From assembly GCA_029204225.1 (NCBI GenBank), contig CM055108.1, positions 47,538,815-47,602,814 on the forward strand: a stretch of 64,000 nucleotides of DNA, read 5' to 3'. The translations under genes and the position numbers were made by a program. The DNA comes from Diphasiastrum complanatum (lineage: Eukaryota; Streptophyta; Lycopodiopsida; Lycopodiales; Lycopodiaceae). Positions 22,271-34,648 of the stretch are shown in pieces. The notes under the pieces were generated by a model that did not search any database, was not told the origin of the DNA, and saw only the letters and a list, made by a program, of their open reading frames with translations. Each line of letters opens with the position of its first letter. The first letter of the stretch is position 1.

Positions 22271-23345
22271 TTGTCTTTACAAGTGTCTACATCTCCTGCC
22301 CAACTTGCATCTGTGTAGTCATTGAGTAAATTGAGTTTGTCGTTGTCGACTACTCCATAACAAATGTAAAAGTCCATAGTAGCTCGAAGATATATCATGA
22401 CTCTGAGAAGAGCCTTCCAATGTGTCACACCAAGATTAGTTATAAACTGACTGAGAGAGCTGACTGCAAAAGCTATGTCTGGTTTGGTACAGATCATGGC
22501 GTACATAAGAGATCCTATAATAGAATGGTAAGGATACTCACGCATCTGTTGCTTCTCATGAATTGTTTGGAGACACTGGTCCTTTGACAATTTGAGACTT
22601 GGTTCCATTGGTGAGAGAGCTAATTTGCAATTAATCAGATTATATCTGACTAACATGTTGTAGATGTACCTCTATTGTGTAATGTAGACCAACTTCTGTT
22701 TTTTGTCTATGTGGATTTGTATACCAAGGCAGAAAATGAGCTTTGCCCAGATCGGTCATTGTCTTGGCCTCTTTTATCAGATCGGTACTGTTGTTGAAAA
22801 GCAATGTATCATCCACGTATAAAGTGATAATGATAAAAGACTACTACACTGCTTTGAAGTAAACATTTGAATCTGAAGAGCTAGGTGTGTAGCCGTGACC
22901 AATAAGGAAAGTATTGATCCTTTGAAACCATGCTCGAGCAGATTGCTTCAAGCCATAAAGTGCCTTATGGAGTTTACACACATGATTGTGTTTACCCTTG
23001 ATAATATAAGCTTCGGGTTGCATCATGTAAATGTCTTCTTCGATAACTCCATTGAGATATGTTGTCTGTACATCCATTTGATGTATTTCCAAATTTGTTG
23101 TAGTGGCAAATGATAGCAAAAGTCGAATAGAAGAATACTTGACTACTGGACTGAAGGTCTCAGTGTAATCGACATTGTATACCTGAGAAAATCCTCTGGC
23201 GACAAGTCGTGCCTTTCTCTTATTGATGCCTTTCTCTTGTTGATGCTTCCATCTACATTGTAGTTGACTTTGAAAATCCATTTGCAATCAACTACATTTT
23301 TGCTAGCTTCCGGATTTACATTCTTCCTCAACAATGGTCCAATTT
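22271..23345 (-). pseudogene. copia 2 reverse transcriptase block, inverted
   Basis: On the minus strand: VDCKWIFKVNYNVDGSINKR, RLVARGFSQVYNVDYTETFS, HQMDVQTTYLNGVIEEDIYM, LYGLKQSARAWFQR, then KPDIAFAVSSLSQF and DASWAGDVDTCK. This is the reverse transcriptase and the start of RNase H of a copia element. It lies backward between the plus-strand integrase and the plus-strand RNase H end (from about 23370). At the left edge, the minus-strand reading passes straight from DVDTCK into the antisense of the plus-strand KNQTW region, marking the breakpoint near 22271-22280. The frame is broken several times; the YVDD region near 22800-22840 is damaged. Confidence 0.8.
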
Positions 23346-23369
23346 CCTAGAACAGTCGCAAACAATCTT

Positions 23370-23622
23370 CAATAGTTCAAATCAGAGTAAATCGCAGCCT
23401 CTCAAGCTACAAAGAAAGCAATTTGGTTGAGGAACTTACTCTCAGATATCGGTCTAAATCAATATGCTCCGATGACATTATTTTGTGATAATCAAAGTGC
23501 CATTATTTTATCAGTCAACCCTAGATTTCATTCTAGGATTAAGCACATTGAACTAAAGTATCATTTCGTCAGAAGCAAAGTTCTCAACGAAGAGGTCAGC
23601 TCCTACAATAATCTCTAGGAGG
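23370..23622 (+). pseudogene. copia 2 RNase H C-terminal part
   Basis: Plus-strand IAASQATKKAIWLRNLLSDI, LFCDNQSAIILSVNP and HIELKYHFVRSKV are the usual last blocks of copia RNase H. The orientation matches the integrase part, so only the reverse-transcriptase block between them is flipped. No clear 3' LTR follows. Confidence 0.8.
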
Positions 23623-26600
23623 TCCGTTAAGATCAAAAATGATTTTAACTCGACCCTAAGTACCACTTATACTTTCTTGAGTTAAATGCTCCTATTTTTA
23701 GCATCTCATGCCCTATCATCCAATCTTAATAGATTTGTCTGTCTCCCAAATAATCGCTAGAGTATATGTTCAACATACCACTCAAGAAATATAGGAGTTA
23801 TTCTAAAATATTTTTCTCGAAGGAAAATTACTAGATTGTAAGAATATTCTTTCAACCCAATTCTGAACAAAAATATGATTTATCCAACTATGTGATCAAT
23901 CGGGTACTTAAAGTCATAAGGCATACCAAAACCATTTTAACGCCCATCTTCAACTAGATAAACTTTATACAATAACCTAGAACAAAATCTAGAGATTACA
24001 AAGTTTTGTTGAATTCCAACTGAATTTAGTGGTAACTCTTGATATTTGTTAAACTCTATCATCCAATATGAGCTCACTGGAGTACAATCAATAACTTAGA
24101 GTCTATTTCCCATTTGAGAACTACTCATATGTGGGGGCTGGAATACAAGGCATAAGGGACATTTCAATGGAGCTCGAGAGAATTTAGGGGAGGAGCACCT
24201 TGCATGGAAGGAGCCTGTGATATAATAATTTTGATAATCTATTTTGTGTAATTAATGGCCCAAGTATGACATCCTGCGTGTAGAAGCCCATCTTGAAGAG
24301 CCGATCAGTAGTTAGTCATGTTAGGCCCCAATTTGGCATCCTGTGTGTATAAGTCCAAATTGTGGTGCCATTAGTCACTAGGGAGCAAGAAAACAATTTT
24401 GGCAAGTCTCAAGGCTTAAACTTAGACTTTAAAAAGTATGTAAAAGTCAAAGTCAAGCTTCCAAAAATAAACTTGCGTTGTATTTTGAGACTTGAAATTT
24501 CTTGTCCCATAAGCAAATGTGGAAAGTGAACTCCACAAGCTTCTATAAAGAGAAGCCCATTGTATGTAATTTCCATCCTTAATGCAAGAGAGCTAAATGC
24601 TACTATTTTGTATCCACATATGCTTGCTATGGTGTTTGGTCATTTTTAGCCTAACTTTGTGTTTGTTGCTATCTTTTATAAGTTGTTGCTATTTTGACTC
24701 CTAATTAGCATGTGTGCTTTGCCTCTAAATGTGTAGTTAACTAGTAGTAGAGTGAGAGTAGGAGGGCGTAGAGTCCTAGTTAGAAGAGAGAGTGGAAAAG
24801 GAGGGAAGGGAGAGAGAGTTTACATATGTGTGTGTTGGAAAGAGTGGAAAGAGAGTGGTAGAGTTAATGCTATTGGGTTATGTTTTGTGATTTATTGCAA
24901 CTTCTTACTTGTAAGTAAGAGTACTAGATGAACCCCTCTCTTTTTTGACATCATCAAACCAAGAATTTCCTATATTCTATGCACATAACTTATACTAATG
25001 AATCACAATGATTCACAAATCATGTGTCTTATAAGCAATAGATTAAGTGTTTCTTTGTAGATGAACACATCATCTAAGAATATCACTATGCATTGACCCA
25101 GGTATAGACGAAATACATCATTCAAAGACTGTTGAAATTCAACAAGTGTATTTATTAAATCAAAAGAAACAATAAGAATATCATTGCAACTGAAGAAATA
25201 CTATATTAGATATCCAATATCCATTATAGAATCGGTAAGAAAATTTCAAAAGTTAAAAGTACTCTTGGTCATCTTAGTCATTATAAATAAACGCTCTATA
25301 ATACCACAAAAAAAATTCACTTACAAGATTTCTATATGGAACATATTTTAACTATTTAAACCACATTTGCAACACACAAATGGTTCCATAATAGATTATT
25401 ATTTGACTGTCATCAACCTCTTCCCTTAGAATCTTCAATTCTAAATGAAAACTAGGGAAAGGAAACCACATACCTAGAGACAGTTAAAAATAATTCCAAA
25501 TCCTAACTTCCAATTGCATTCACTCTCACAATCAATTATACTTTAGGAATTCAAAGTAGATTAACATAACTGGTCCACTTGGTCAAGCAATCACCTACCT
25601 CTCAGGCTTTTTTTACTCTCCTTCCCTAAATGTGGTTCAGGCTTAAAGCCCTAGATTCGGCAATGAAAAGGCCTAAACTTGAATTAGTAGAACTTTTATC
25701 CACTGGTCATTTAGACTCTTTCAATTGTTCAATAGTTGAGTATCGCACTCATTTACTAACAAACCTACACGTAGATCGATATACAGACTATTTCAATAAG
25801 ACTTGAGTTATTATTGGTCATTATTGATCATATGATACGAAAAACTGCTCTATTTAGTTGACAGATCCAAAAATCTACAACTGAAAGTGAAAAGTATTGT
25901 GACCTTATTAAATATATTGATTTCATCTCAATGAGATCATTCACTTTATAAGCTATTTCTATTTCATCAAAAACCTACAAATTTGAACAAAATCAAAACT
26001 TCCATAGTTCTTTTAAAATTTTACGTAACTGGGATTTTCAAAATCCGTTTGATATGGATCTTTATTGTGAAAATCGATTTATCATATCAATATGGCAGTT
26101 TCATAGTTGCCATCTCATTTCAAACCGTTTTTGAAATATCCAACATGCATCAGACATGACATGCAAGTATTTATCCAAAAATCAAAACGTAAATTGCCTA
26201 ACAATTGGAAAATCAGCTTTTTAACTGACATTTACAAAAACTATACTGATGTAGGACATTTTTTTGATCAAATTACTGTATGATGTGCCCAAACATGAAA
26301 TTGATTCAATAATGTATTTTCAGCACTGGGAATGCACACTACTGCTTTACATATTGACATGCAATCAGAACACTACAAAAAAATTGCAAGCTTAGCACTA
26401 AAAAACTACCATACTTTCGATGGCCATAACATTTGCTAGATGACACCAAATTGGTCAATGTAAAGCACAATATAGAGGTAGATGGGTAGCAAGATGATTG
26501 TCATGTCACCCTACCACCTTGACTTCACATGTGCGAGCTGTAATACCCCAAAAAATAAGTAGGAGGGCGCACTTCAACAAGGAGATTTCACCAAAAAAAG

Positions 26601-26890
26601 AACTCCAGCGCCCCATACATTCAATTAGAGGCTAAAAGCACTGTACTAAGGTTCATAAGAGAGGCATAGAAGATCCAAACAGGTCCAAATAGGCTCATAT
26701 CAATCAAAACTAGCTTCTATGGAGGGTGCCATCAAGCAAAAGCTTGAGAGATCAGTGCCTAAGCCTCCCACCGCCAAATTGGGTGCATGAGGGCTCATAT
26801 CAAAGGCAATACTACTATTCATGCTCAAAATGTAGAACAACTAATCAGACAGATCTTGATGCTACTAACAAAATGCGTAGTTTACTTGAC
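23623..26890. other. long non-coding, AT-rich stretch
   Basis: No frame with motifs on either strand. At 24250-24360 a phrase pair (ggcccaagtatgacatcctg / ggccccaatttggcatcctg, about 70 bases apart) marks an old duplication. At 24740-24860 there is a purine-rich gagagtgg region. Otherwise nothing recognised; it may contain LTR remains too diverged to see. Confidence 0.4.
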
Positions 26891-26895
26891 AAAGT

Positions 26896-27350
26896 ATGAG
26901 AAAGAAACGAATGCAAACTCGAAATATTTCTATTTGTGACCAACTCAAAAGATTCACAAAATTTGTCTTGCAGTCATCTCGAGAGATTCGCAAAACAGTT
27001 TCTTATAGAAGCTCGTGGCTTTCTTGTTGGAGCTCGAAAGATTCACGAATAGAATCTTGTCGCAAAATATTCTGTTTCTTGTTCAAGCTTCAGATGTCGT
27101 GAAATTGTCGTGAACAATTCACGAAATCTTCTAAACTGTTCTTCAAACTCACCTGTTGCAAAACTATCACGAACAGTTCACGAAATATTCTAGATTTATT
27201 TTTCAAGCTCAAGAATTGTCATCTATCGTGCACAATTCGCAAAAGACGAAAATGTCGTGAAGAGACAAGTGTCGCAAACAATTCGCAAAACATGAAACTG
27301 AGATGAAGAGATGGACTGTCGCAAATAATTCGCGAACAAAATTTATTCAA
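26896..27350 (+). repeat. cluster of short palindromic TCGTGAAnnnTTCACGA-like phrases
   Basis: Phrases such as tcgtgaacaattcacgaaat, cacgaacagttcacgaaa and tcgcaaacaattcgcaaaa recur about ten times in 450 bases. The subregion 27065-27160 is repeated, diverged, at 45785-45872 (ttgttcaagcctcagatgtc). The function is unknown; the repeats are palindrome-like and could be protein-binding sites or part of an unclassified element. Confidence 0.55.
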
Positions 27351-27956
27351 GCCTGAAAACAGAGCATCTATTTGAATATCAACCATCGTAAACGGTTAGA
27401 TATCTACTGTTACAACATTAAAAGGCCAAAAGACCTGTCCTGTAGCAATATAAATAAATGTGCACTACTCATTGTATCACACTCACTCAATCAGAGACAC
27501 AACAACGAGGTAAGACAACAAGAGATGTATATTGATGAATTAGATTCAAAGTTATAAAAATTCGTTTTTGATCAATAGTTTCTTATTGTCTAAATTGATA
27601 AAGATCTTTTATCCGTAGCTAAGATAGTCATACAGACATGTCAGTAACCTTCACGAAGAACTCTTGTAAACTGTTTGAGGAAGATTTTGATAAGCAAAAC
27701 AAACAATTGTGATTGGACCACAGTTACTGCCCGAATACTCTTATGTTGCCTATCATTGTTCACTCGAGGTTGATTTGACGTCAATAGTCATAAACTATGG
27801 TTAACTAATCCTTGTAGTTTAGGAACTTCTTGTCATTCATAGGTATACCTCTCATTTTCTTCATCCTATCTCTTATTTTGGATTGTCATTCTTAGGTTTA
27901 CCTCACAATCTCTACATTTTCTCCGATCTCAGCTTGCGTACTCATATTTTTGACTA

Positions 27957-28680
27957 ATGGCTACACATAATCGGAGACCAAGAGGAACCATTGATGCAAT
28001 CAATATTTGCAATGAAAAAAATGCAGAAGATCAATGGATACCAAGAATATATCAAAAATATCAATGGATCTTGATGCATCCCTCTTCAAAAGGCTCATTC
28101 CAAAAAAGAAAAAGATCAGATAACATATATAGAAGCTCTTGGAAAGGCAGGATAATGGATTTTAAAGTATCACCTGCCAGTCAATCTATCACGGAAGTTT
28201 TAGTTCAGCATGCTTATCTTCACAATGAGCTCAACATTCATGATCTGAATCCAAATGATAGAAGGAAATGCAATTGTAAGTTTTCAGATTCAATTTCTTT
28301 AAATTTAGCATTTTCTTTAAATTATATTTTTCTTGAGATGTTTTTGTTGGTTTTGCAAATTTATATGCATCAAATTTCGTTGAATGGCAATCAGTTCAAT
28401 CGATTGCAGGAATAATCGATGTCATACATTCAGATATTGATATTTAACAATATAAAGGTCGTTCTCCAAAATCACTTTTAGAGTCGGGAGTTTTTTTTTA
28501 TGATCACACCTATTTTCCTGATAAAAATGGTTTAGTTGGTAGATTAGAGCCATATCCTCCACCAGATTTTTCGAGTGAGGAATGAATTTCTCCTGAGCAG
28601 CAATTTCAGAAAGTTTTTGATCTAGACTATATATTGATATTCAGAGTATATTAAAATGTAACACTAGATCAAAGAATAAA
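27957..28680 (+). pseudogene. family X gene, copy 2: two exons, partly decayed
   Basis: Exon 1 starts at ATG 27957 (MATHNRRPRGTIDAIN). It carries the motif WIPRIYQKYQWILMHPSSKG, a KRKRS patch, and SITEVLVQHAYLHNELN, all alignable to copy 1. A clean GTAAGT donor follows (near 28275) and an acceptor GATTGCAG near 28407. Exon 2 (IDVIHSDIDI; YKGRSPKSLLESGVFFYD) has an in-frame TAA near 28445, a TGA near 28585 and a shift near 28625. It ends at about the same place as block 2 of copy 1. The third and fourth blocks of copy 1 are missing here. Exon 1 is the better-preserved half. Function unrecognised. Confidence 0.55.
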
Positions 28681-29323
28681 TGATGGCTAGCGTCGCTCTT
28701 CACAAGATTGCAGTTGGCCTTGTCACAAACAATGAGCATGGATCACAAGACTATAGTTGGCATTGTCACAAATAATGAGTAGGAATTTAATTAGACCTAT
28801 CTTGAATTTATACATCATCGAGATGTCTACAATCGTTGGCGCCATAGATCACCATCATATTTATGATAGAGTTCTAACAATCCAAGTAAGTGCCATATAA
28901 CTAATTATAAGCTAGGGCTGAACAATATTGTTTGTCAAAAGTTTGGTTTAAATTATCTTGTATTGTTAAATGTGAAAGATTTTAGATCATTAAGATCCAA
29001 TCCTCTTGAAAGATCTTGGATTACAAAGAGATTTAAATACACTACCAATCTCACCAATGTAGAAAAATCAACATCTACACACAAAATGAGATGCAAACTC
29101 AAATAGAACTTGATAAAACTTGAATGGAATGATTATGTATTGTTGTTGTCCATACAAAATTAGCAAGCTACTGTATTTCACATGTGTGGATCCAAAAATA
29201 CCAAATATAGATCATTATTGCATACAATCACAAGCATAGTGCACAATGGATAGTAGAACACAAGAGAACCATGTATAAACATGAAATGAGATAGAGAAGA
29301 GAGAAGATCACTCTCTCCATGAG

Positions 29324-32117
29324 TGTTGCGCCGACGCCTCAAAGGGCGCTGGGACTTGAGCGGTTTTCCCAACACGCGCTTAAGTCTAACATTCATCCAT
29401 CATGCACTTACGTAAAAGCCAACTCAGAAACGTAACAAGCTTAACCATTCAGACTTAAGAAAACTGGAATCCCAACCAACCCGAAAGCCAACTCAGAATC
29501 CGTCCCCGAATGGTAACCAAAGGCAAAGACAAGCCACACATGAAACCCAAGGCATAGTGGTCGCCAAACTGACCGATTGACATAGCGGCAAGCCCCATGT
29601 CGATGAATGGGACCCTTAGGCGCAGCGACGCAAAAAGGTTGTAGTAAGGGTCCTTCCACTTGGACCAGTCCCGGAGGCGAAACCGAAATGGTAATCATCT
29701 CCAAGGATCACCTTTATTAGATTTGGAAGAGTTTACATTCATACATAGACTGACCGGTCTCGGGGCCACCAACACGTGTTGGGCATTGTGCATGGCTCGT
29801 GTTGGTAGAGGGCCCTAGCTGAGACCTGGCAACTGGATTCCTGGTGCTGGTTAAGCTGCCCAAGTTTCTGTCTGCCGGACTCCCCCTATAGTTCTGTTGT
29901 GATTCGGCGCACCCCCTCTGTTCTGAAACATAGTGCTTTCTAGTAAAGCACGCTTTTTGGGACTTAGTTTTTATTTTGCTGATTAAGCTTGGCAAGCCTG
30001 GCAGAATCAGTCTGGCTCCCAGACATGGGTCCCGGGAGCCGTCCCGGTGGCAGAACAAAACTTGCTTCCTGACTAGGCCATGACTCGAGCTCCAGAGCTA
30101 GCTCATGACTTGTGACTACTTGACTGGCTCACCACAGGTCGGAGGCTTAGTCCTTGACGTTCTAACTTGCTCTGGGACCTTAGGGAGCATCACCCCTTAG
30201 AGTCTTACAGGGCACGCTGGGTGCACCTGAGTCAACTTTACAACATCCTTCCCTCATTTGAAAAAGCTGATGTCCACGAGCTTAATTCACTAGCCTTAAC
30301 AACTTTGAATTAAAAATACATTGGCAGTAGCACAAGAAAAGTGTAGATAAAGTTCACTTACGTAAAACCTGTGTAGAGCTGCAAGTGATTTATTGACAAA
30401 CTTAAGAAAGATACCTGGAAGTTCCTTGAACTTCAGAATGGCCATGAATGTTTATGTAGGAGGCATGCCGCCAGGTAGTGCTGTGTGTGCCAATCTGGGA
30501 AAACGACTATTGCGTTGGTTCTTCTGCAGATAATCTGCTAGTACTTTAGGGGCTCCCTCCTTAAGTTTGTCTTCGTACTCCCAAGAAGCCTCAATAAGTG
30601 GAGCCCGTAGCCACTTCACTAGATATTCACGTTGAACGCCAATTCGCTTTCTATGTGTCAATATTTGTTCTGGTACAAGCTGCCTCTTTGTATCATCAAG
30701 TGTCGTTGGTGGGTGACGGAGTTCGTGTTGCCGATCAAATCGCTCATCTGCTTTGTATCGTTTGAATAATGAGATATGAAACACATTGTGTATATCCAAG
30801 CTGGACGGCAGCGCCAACCGGTAAGCCACTGGGTTGATCTTCTTGGTGACATAATATGGTCTCGCATAAGGTCGAACGAACTTATGAGAAAAACCTTTTA
30901 GTAACGCAATGTTCGAATATGTCACCCCGCACCCCACAAGGCACAGACCGTGCTTTCACCAACCTAATGGCAGCACATTGTCTCATCTGTCCTACGTGCA
31001 GATGGCGCCAGGCCCGAACCGCGGAAATTGACCGTGCTTACACCTCAAGGGTAGCACTTTGACTCATCAAGTCCCCCGTTCTGCCAACCACCCCGACCGT
31101 GGACGCACCCGTGCTTACACTGTGGGCAGCACCTTGTGCAACGGTTGTCCTGACAAATCCCAAAACGTGGCCATCCTTGTGAGGCTTGTGTAGCTGACCG
31201 GCTAGTCGGCTCTGATATCACATGTTGCGCCGGCGCCTCAAAGGGCGCTGGGACTTGAGCGGTTTCCCCAACACGCGCTTAAGTCTAACATTCATCCATC
31301 ATGCACTTACGTAAAAGCCAACTCAGAAACGTAACAAGCTTAACCATTCAGACTTAAGAAAACTAGAATCCCAACCAACCCAAAAGCCAACTCAGAATCC
31401 GTCCCCAAATGGTAACCAAAGGCAAAGACAAGCCACACATGAAACCCAAGGCATAGTGGTCGCCAAACTGACCGATTGGCATAGCGGCAAGCCCCATGTC
31501 GATGACAGGGACCCTTAGGCGCCAGTGACGCAAAAAGGTTGTAGTAAGGGTCCTTCCACTTGGACCAGTCCCGGAGGCAAAACCGAAATGGTAATCATCC
31601 CCAAGGATCAACTTTATTAGATTTGGAAGAGATTACATTCATACATAAACATGTGCTGGGCATTGTGCCTGGCTCGTGCTGGTAGAGGGAGCTGAAACCT
31701 GGCGACTGGATTCCTGGCGCTGGTTGAGCTGCCCAAGTTTCTGTTTTCCGGACTCCCCCTATAGTTCTGCTGTGATTCGGCGCACCCCCTCTGTTCTGAA
31801 ACATAGTGCTTTCTGGTAAAGCACGCTTTTTGGGACTTAGTTTTTATTTTGTTGATTAAGCCTGGCAAGCTTGGCAGAATCAGTCTGGCTCCTAGACATG
31901 GGTCCCGGGAGCCGTCCCGGTGGCAGAATCAACTTGCTTCCTGACTAGGCCATGACTCGAACTCCAGAGCTAGCTCATGACTTGTGACTACTTGACTGGC
32001 TCACCACAAGTCGGAGGCTCGGTCCTTGACGTTCTAACTTGCTCTGGGACCTTAGGGAGCGTCACCCCTTAGAGTCTTACAGGGAACACTGGGTGCACCT
32101 GAGTCAGCTTTACAATA
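29324..32117 (-). mobile_element. short gypsy (chromovirus-type) derivative with two LTRs and TSD
   Basis: Direct repeats 29324-30245 and 31223-32117 (both beginning tgttgcgcc on the plus strand) are LTRs. They flank only about 0.98 kb of internal DNA. The target-site duplication is ATGAG (29319-29323 and 32118-32122). Minus orientation is shown by a primer-binding site TGATATCAGAGCC next to the right LTR (31208-31220) and a polypurine tract GAGGGAAGGA next to the left LTR (near 30246-30255). Most of gag and pol is missing, so it is non-autonomous. The LTRs are very similar to each other, with a few small indels, so the insertion is relatively young. Confidence 0.9.
30452..30937 (-). pseudogene. 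gypsy integrase C-terminus with chromodomain
   Basis: A 161-codon open frame with YARPYYVTKKINPVAYRLAL, then HNVFHISLFKRYKADERF, then EYLVKWLRAPLIEASWEYED. This is the classic end of chromovirus integrase followed by a chromodomain (LVKW ... SWEYED). The integrase catalytic core, reverse transcriptase and gag are absent. The remaining piece is the last part of pol, retained next to the polypurine tract. Confidence 0.85.
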
Positions 32118-32404
32118 ATGAGTTACATCCTTTTATAACAGGTCCAAACCCTATTTGGCCACTTGGCTTTCCCTCCAAAATGCTAACCCTACTATTTTTG
32201 GGTCTAGATTCAAAGTACCCAATATTCAAATTTGAATCTACTCAAACTCGTCTTCTAACTTTCTCACACTTTCAAAAAGTGTTTATTTAAATGACATTTA
32301 GACTAATGAACTTTGAAAAGTCAATCTCTAAGTCTAAAAACAAAGTTGGCCTCAATATGCCAAATATGAAAATATAGCAAATATGATCAAACTAGTTGAA
32401 TCTT

Positions 32405-33929
32405 TCACACTCCCTCTTCAACTAGTTTTAGCATGGACTTTGATAACACTCCAAGTGATGTCCTATGCTTCATGAACAAGTCCTTTCCCAATGCTTTGGT
32501 GAAGATATCAGCTATACATTCCCTTGAGGACACATGTTGAAGCTCCACTTCCTTTGCAATGACTTGCTCCCTCACAAAATGATATTGTACCTCAATATGA
32601 CATAAAGAATCACGTAGAATGTAAATGAGATGATTCCACCATGTTTCCAACTCTAAACTCTCTGGAAAAATACAACAAACAACCAATAAATCTGAGTGAT
32701 CAACATTTTTTTGCATGTCTCATCCTTTATCCTTTGTTGCCATGTATCCACCATGATACTCCATGAATGAGCCTCCATTTCCATCTTGCCATAAGATGCC
32801 ATCATCACTTAATGATTGGCCATGAATGAGTGACATAATGAACCTCCAATAGCTTCATTTTTACTAGCAAAACCAGCCAAGAATGCTAGTACAAATCCAA
32901 TATCAAAATGACGTTCATCAATGTAGCTAGTTTGACCATATCTTGACAATTTGCACACATCCACATGAAAATGCTCAAACATGAAATAGTACAAATAAAA
33001 TAGACTTGAACAACACTTCCTTGCTGCTCATTTGACCTAAATTGAGTCTTCAATAAGCTGCAAAAATATATCCATAATATCTTTGCCATTGTGACTCTCC
33101 TTTGGTGCTCTTGACTAGCTCCAAATTGCCAACTTCCCTTTTGACTAGTTGAAGCCCTTTGAGATCAACCTCTTGATCTTCAATTTGACCATCAAAGTCA
33201 TTGAACAAAATTTCTTTTCCAGATCCATTACTTGATTTTACAGCAAGATAACATCCATCCACTTGCATAGCACCATCTACACAAGAAGATTCTCCAAAAG
33301 ATGTTCCATTCTCCATAAGAGCTTGATACTCAAGATCCACTGCTTGGATCTACTCCTCTTCTTTCCTTGCTTGATCTACACTTGTAGGTTCATCCAAAGA
33401 GGTTAGTAAAACAATATAATTTCCAGAAACTACTTGCTTACCCTTTTGATCATATGTGAGCCTTGAAGGTACTTGTCTTTCCCTTGATGTTCTCCTTGGC
33501 TTTTGACTTGATGAAGGTCCATCATCATCACCATCCAAAGTAGGATCCTTTTCATCAACATCAAGAATGCTAGATCCATCCACACTACCATCAATCATGC
33601 TTGAAGACACTTTTGGAATGTTCCCCTCATCAAAGATGACATCTCTACCAACAATCACTTTGTTAGTAAAAGGAATGTAGACCTTGTAGGCTTTACTCAC
33701 CTTACTATATCCAACAAAAATATCTCTTCTTGAAGATGGATCCTCCTTGGTCCTATCATCAAGAGTAATGTTGACATAGCATGTGCATCCAAAGGTTCTT
33801 AGAAAGTTGACACTTGGCCTCCTCTTGAATAGCATCTCAAAAGGTGTCCTTCCATCCAAAATACCACTCGGCCACCTATTGCACAAGAAATTAGCACACA
33901 ACAAAGCTTGATACCAAAATGGCTTACCA
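32405..33929 (-). pseudogene. copia F1 integrase end, RT start and RNase H end
   Basis: Minus strand, in order: ANFLCNRWPSGILDGRTPFE, FLRTFGCTCYVNITLDDRTK and KVIVGRDVIFDEGN (integrase C-terminus), then an acidic linker and a broken reverse-transcriptase start (MDLEYQALMENGTS). After a gap comes the RNase H end, IEVQYHFVREQVIAKEVELQ and IADIFTKALG, stopping at 32405. Reverse transcriptase proper is largely deleted or scrambled between 32720 and 33050. The left LTR of copia E abuts at 33930. Confidence 0.8.
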
Positions 33930-34110
33930 CCGTAGGCTAGTCTATTAGTCTACTCGTAGGTTTTTATCTCTATCAGGGTTCAGGGTTTATTTGTACATTT
34001 TACATTCTATATGAGTTTGTGCGATAGAGTGACAGTGCATGTTCTTCTTCCGTCTTCTTGTGGTGATTGCTTATGGTGAATGCTTGATGTTGCATATCTA
34101 ATTCTTGACA
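33930..34110 (+). mobile_element. 5' LTR of copia E, missing its first 80 bases
   Basis: Matches 39180-39361 of the 3' LTR closely (ggctagtctat...agtctactc). It ends ...attcttgaca before the primer-binding site. The first 80 bases present in the 3' LTR are absent, so the left end was lost by deletion, and no target duplication can be read. Confidence 0.9.
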
Positions 34111-34122
34111 TGGTATCAGAGC
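34111..34122 (+). promoter_or_regulatory. primer-binding site of copia E
   Basis: TGGTATCAGAGC directly after the LTR's CA end. Confidence 0.9.
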
Positions 34123-34648
34123 AGTGATAGTCATGCATGCCTGATTAGTGGATACAGCTTTTCACAGGCTCTGCAACGAAGTGAGAAAGTCCTTCACGGG
34201 AGGTGAAAGCTTGGAGAGACAAAAACAGCTGGAAGAAATTCTTCTTTGGTGTATTTTGTAGAGTTGGAGCTCAGAATCATTAGTAGGAACGAAAGCACAG
34301 TCCCGAAGGCATCAAAAAGGCCAAGACAGCATCAGACAGATTGAAAATCTGTTGAGTGGGGGAGATTTTTACAATACTTCCTAGTTGTTGTGGAAAGTGC
34401 ACTTTGTGTGAGAAATTTGCTAAGAAATCTCTCATTTGAGTACCACAAATCACACTAGACAGTGTCTAGTACTACCATTCAGAGATAGAAGGCTTCATAC
34501 TTCTCAAATTACTGATCTCTGCCTTTTGAACGATCACAAATTTTGAAATCTTTGCAAAGAGGAGGCGGCGTAGCCACCGCGCCAAAGTGGGAAATCTAGA
34601 ATATTCTCTCTGAAAGTTCTTATATTCTCTCTATTTTTAATCTTTTTT

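Larger units (their letters stand above)
28971..32409 (-). mobile_element. 3' LTR of copia F1, split by a gypsy derivative
   Basis: On the minus strand the LTR begins TGTGAAAGATTC (near 32409), directly after the RNase H stop, and ends CTTTCACA at 28971. It is interrupted at 29324-32117 by another element. The uninterrupted sequence is recognisable because the related LTR of F2 (43138-43535, plus strand) runs straight across the insertion point (gtaactcgtggagagagtga). Confidence 0.8.

Noticed and set aside
26896-27350. CRISPR-like array
   Set aside because: Phrases are short, irregularly spaced and variable, in plant DNA with retroelements; no repeat-spacer periodicity.
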